Assembly: GCA_964407525.1 (NCBI GenBank)
Contig: CAYOWC010000088.1
Location: 1-16,537, forward strand
DNA length: 16,537 nt
Reading direction: 5' to 3'
Source of the DNA: DUZB01 sp964407525
GTDB taxonomy: Bacteria > Desulfobacterota > DSM-4660 > Desulfatiglandales > Desulfatiglandaceae
A program made the position numbers and the translations under genes. Below the pieces are notes generated by a model. It was not told the origin of the DNA and made no database searches. It worked only from the letters and a program-made list of their open reading frames with translations. Positions 14,177 to 16,537 of the stretch are shown here, piece after piece; positions within the stretch are counted from its first letter, which is position 1; each line of letters starts with the position of its first letter.

Positions 14177-15172
14177 TTAGAGGCTGCGTTCGTGCAAAGA
14201 TTCATGAAGACGTTTAAACCCCTCCTCAATAGTAACCATGGGCCGGTAATCCAGATCCCTTCTTGCCGCACTGATATCAAACCAGTGGGCAGTGGAAAGC
14301 TGTTTTGCCAGAAAGCGCGTCATAGGAGGTTCGTCATTGCGTCGAAGCGTGGAGTAGACTTTTTCTAATAGCCATCCAGCTGCATATACGACGCTTGCAG
14401 GAACAGTTCGATCTATGGGGGGAAGATCAGCGGCGCCAAGGATACCGTTCATTAATTCTACAATATCAATGGGTTTTCCCTGGGAAATGAAATAGGTTTT
14501 ACCGGCAATGGGAGAACCGTTCCGCAACCGTTCTGCCGCTGAAAGATGAGCATCAACAGCGTTGTCAAGGTAGATGCAGTCTACAAGATGGGATTTTTTC
14601 CCCACCCTGAACAAGCGTCCGGTTTTTCTTCGTTCAATCAGTCTTGGAAAAAAGTTGGGGTCCCCGGGTCCCCAGATGAGGTGAGGCCTGAGGGCGACAG
14701 TGGCAAGGGTTTTCCCGTTTGCCCGCATCACCTTTCGTTCAGCTATGGCTTTGGTCTCAGGGTACGGTGCATCGTATCTATCTGGATAGGGAGTGGATTC
14801 ATTTACCCCTTCCATATCACCCCCCTGAAATACTACGCTGGGGGAACTGGTGTAAACAAGTCTGGGTATTCCATTTTTCCTGCAAGCCGCTATAATGTTC
14901 TCAGTTCCGGTAACGTTGATGGAATAGAAGTCATTGTAGTCACCCCAGATATCGGTTTTGGCGGCCACATGGAAAATGATATCCGAACCTTCGGCTGCCA
15001 AAGCAACGGCATGGGCATCGACAATATCTCCTCTCAGGGTTGCAGCCCCCATCCTGCGAAGCTCAGGATAATCGTCCCGGGCAAAGCATGTAATCTCATC
15101 CCCGCGGTCAAGCAGACTCCGGACAATTGCTTTACCTAAAAAACCACCCCCCCCGGTAACGAGTGCTTTCAT
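14177..15172 (-). CDS. oleD: OleD-like NAD(P)-dependent 2-alkyl-3-oxoalkanoate reductase (SDR family)
   Basis: This 331-residue extended short-chain dehydrogenase has the dinucleotide motif VTGGGGFLG (5-13), a Ser-containing strand YTSSPSVVF (107-115), and catalytic Y137 and K141 (YPETK). Overall it resembles 3-beta-hydroxysteroid dehydrogenase-like OleD, which reduces the beta-keto acid made by OleA to a beta-hydroxy acid in long-chain olefin biosynthesis. The assignment rests on family features plus its position 6 bp downstream of the OleA-like gene. On sequence alone, another sugar- or sterol-type epimerase/reductase is possible. GGAGG lies about 15 nt before the ATG, inside the oleA 3' end, consistent with coupled translation. 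No OleB hydrolase or OleC ligase follows. Confidence 0.85.
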   Translation of the reverse strand: MKALVTGGGGFLGKAIVRSLLDRGDEITCFARDDYPELRRMGAATLRGDIVDAHAVALAAEGSDIIFHVAAKTDIWGDYNDFYSINVTGTENIIAACRKNGIPRLVYTSSPSVVFQGGDMEGVNESTPYPDRYDAPYPETKAIAERKVMRANGKTLATVALRPHLIWGPGDPNFFPRLIERRKTGRLFRVGKKSHLVDCIYLDNAVDAHLSAAERLRNGSPIAGKTYFISQGKPIDIVELMNGILGAADLPPIDRTVPASVVYAAGWLLEKVYSTLRRNDEPPMTRFLAKQLSTAHWFDISAARRDLDYRPMVTIEEGFKRLHESLHERSL

Positions 15173-15178
15173 ACCGCT

Positions 15179-16195
15179 TTACCAGACTACCTCCATCATA
15201 GCACAGTTCAATCCGCTTCCAATTCCCATCAGAGCGACTCGATTACCCTTTTGAATGCGACCGGCTTCCAACGCCTTTGAAAGAGTTATTGGAATGGCGG
15301 CAGGTCCCACATTTCCAAATTCCGGAAAAGTCTTATAGATTTTCTTCGCATCGAGTCCAAGGAGTTGGGTGAGCTTAGCTGTGTGCACGGCGCTGACCTG
15401 GTGGAGAATAAACTCATCCAGTTCTTCGGACTTCCACCCAAGTTCCCGGCATGCTTTCTGAAAGGTGCGCGCTGCAATTTCAAGCCCAGCCACCAGGAGG
15501 CCGCTGGCATCGGTTTCCATGCAGTCCACCTGGCCGCGGCAGAGATTCCTGTGTTCAGTCGCCGCCACGCTTACTCCTCCAAGGAATGGATGTCCTTCTG
15601 GCATCAAATCTGAACGCGCTAAAACCATGGCTGCCCCTCCAGAACCGAGGGTAAAGGTGGCAAAGTTCGCGCGAAAAGCCTCTTCATTGCATGGAGATTC
15701 CAGGAGTCTGCGAATGGTGGTTTCTACAATGAAGCGGCTGCTCTCTCCATCAACCACGATACCGTAATCAACCTGGTGCCGCTCAATCATATTCCCAACA
15801 ATCTCCATCCCATTTAAGAATGCCAAACAGGCATTGCCCACATCGTAGTTTATGCACTCGGCACTCAGACCGAGATTGCCGTGTACGAGACAGGCTACAG
15901 AAGGCTCAATGTAGTCCCGGCATACGGATGTGTTGATGAGGATGCCAATTCGGGACTTTTCTATTCCAGCGTTCCGGATAGCCCTTTCTGCCGCCATGGT
16001 GGCAATCTCGCTTGGTTGCACATCAGCGTCCCAGAAACGTCTTGCGACAATGCCCGTGAGAGATTGGATAATATCAGATCGCCCGCCTATTTTTTGAATG
16101 AGCGGTGAAAGCTGTTCCTCTAGTTCTGTTGAGGTGATACGGTGTGGACCATCTACGTGTGCAAGTCCTGCAATAGAAACATTTTCGAACCTCAT
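15179..16195 (-). CDS. oleA: OleA-like thiolase (3-oxoacyl-ACP synthase III family), head-to-head acyl-CoA condensation
   Basis: This 338-residue thiolase-fold enzyme has the Cys-His-Asn triad C123 (NACLAFLNGM), H265 (FILHQ) and N295 (FGNVGPAA). E97 in DYIEPS corresponds, as I recall, to the glutamate from the partner subunit that is diagnostic of OleA and absent from FabH. OleA joins two fatty acyl-CoAs by non-decarboxylative Claisen condensation to a beta-keto acid, the first step to long-chain olefins or ketones. AAGGGG lies 8 nt before the ATG. Upstream is a leader of about 290 nt and a consensus promoter. OleD follows at 6 bp, so the two probably act in sequence. Acyl chain length cannot be told from sequence. 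Confidence 0.88.
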   Translation of the reverse strand: MRFENVSIAGLAHVDGPHRITSTELEEQLSPLIQKIGGRSDIIQSLTGIVARRFWDADVQPSEIATMAAERAIRNAGIEKSRIGILINTSVCRDYIEPSVACLVHGNLGLSAECINYDVGNACLAFLNGMEIVGNMIERHQVDYGIVVDGESSRFIVETTIRRLLESPCNEEAFRANFATFTLGSGGAAMVLARSDLMPEGHPFLGGVSVAATEHRNLCRGQVDCMETDASGLLVAGLEIAARTFQKACRELGWKSEELDEFILHQVSAVHTAKLTQLLGLDAKKIYKTFPEFGNVGPAAIPITLSKALEAGRIQKGNRVALMGIGSGLNCAMMEVVW

Positions 16196-16486
16196 GCGTA
16201 AACCCCTTCAGTAATAAATCTCAGATTGTTCCCCAAGTCGATTTCCGGAAAGCAACAAAAAAGCCTGTATCCTTAAACGAGTCCAGGAAACCCTATTCTA
16301 TATGAATTTGTCTTTTTTATATTTTACAGGCATCCGCCATCAATCAAGTACTATAACAGGAAGATTAAAGCCTGTTGCCCTGGCGGAAAAGTCTCTGAAA
16401 AACCAAAATAACTCCTACCGCTTGAGGATCCGGTTGGATTACTGGCAGGGGTACTGCGGAGTCAATATTGCAAAGAATCTACCTAT
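16196..16486 (-). promoter_or_regulatory. Long structured 5' leader of oleA
   Basis: No convincing gene lies here. On the transcribed strand several perfect inverted repeats occur: 16333-16339/16381-16387 (TCCGCCA/TGGCGGA) enclosing 16355-16360/16371-16376 (AACAGG/CCTGTT), then 16263-16269/16325-16331 (GCCTGTA/TACAGGC). The last stem is followed in the RNA by six Us (16262-16257). Arm 16325-16331 can also pair with 16370-16375, so exclusive folds are possible, as in an attenuator. No known riboswitch class is recognised. Confidence 0.35.
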
Positions 16487-16492
16487 CTTTCA

Positions 16493-16521
16493 ATTATAAG
16501 AAAAATAGGTCATTTTGTCAA
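16493..16521 (-). promoter_or_regulatory. Perfect-consensus sigma70 promoter upstream of oleA
   Basis: On the minus strand the sequence reads TTGACA (16521-16516), a spacer of exactly 17 bp, and TATAAT (16498-16493). Transcription would start near 16486 and run leftward into the oleA leader. All 12 consensus positions match. Confidence 0.65.
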
Positions 16522-16537
16522 TGAGAGTTATTCAGTT

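Noticed and set aside
14546..15139. 197-codon plus-strand open frame
   Set aside because: It is a shadow opposite the OleD-like gene; it has no ribosome site and low-complexity translation.
16302..16499. 65-codon plus-strand open frame near the right edge
   Set aside because: It has no ribosome site and no family resemblance, and overlaps the predicted oleA promoter and leader on the other strand.

Overview
The window looks like the chromosome of a strictly anaerobic bacterium using Wood-Ljungdahl-type chemistry. The most likely source is a sulfate reducer or syntroph of the Desulfobacterota (former Deltaproteobacteria). This is inferred from gene content: a Ni-Fe CO dehydrogenase, an NADH-linked heterodisulfide-reductase-like (Hdr) complex, an AmmeMemoRadiSam-type operon, and an OleA/OleD pair. 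No rRNA or other taxonomic marker is present. There are no tRNA genes, insertion sequences or CRISPR arrays.

Layout, left to right. (1) 101-4265, plus strand: a sigma70-like promoter followed by a tight three-gene operon. It encodes an AMMECR1-domain protein, a multi-membrane-span protein with an embedded spermidine-synthase-like domain, and a radical SAM enzyme with a Tat-like leader. MEMO, the third usual partner, is not in the window. (2) 4273-4847, plus: a broken periplasmic endonuclease I (endA) gene that has lost its early mature region and reading frame but keeps the catalytic block. (3) 4881-11648, minus: a four-gene operon transcribed leftward in the order NuoF-like, NuoG/HdrA fusion, HdrC-like, HdrB-like. 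A 213-bp repeat-bearing gap separates the last two genes. (4) 11649-12006: a 358-bp divergent control region in which a palindrome covers a consensus -10 box. (5) 12007-13974, plus: cooS, with all metal-cluster ligands present. (6) 13975-14176: a convergent 3' region with a 17-bp stem-loop and a dispersed-looking repeat. (7) 14177-16195, minus: oleD and oleA, preceded by a long leader and a perfect-consensus sigma70 promoter at 16493-16521.

How the genes may work together. The minus-strand operon should encode a cytoplasmic flavin-based electron-bifurcating or confurcating complex. NADH (or NADPH) would react at the NuoF-like subunit, electrons would split at the HdrA flavin, and the HdrB noncubane Fe-S sites would reduce an unknown disulfide or other acceptor. 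Its divergent pairing with cooS suggests that low-potential electrons from CO (or ferredoxin) and the NADH pool are balanced through it. The OleA/OleD pair should condense two acyl-CoAs and reduce the beta-keto product, but OleB and OleC are not present here. The AMMECR1, spermidine-synthase-like and radical SAM trio looks membrane- or envelope-associated. It is the part whose biochemical role is least known.
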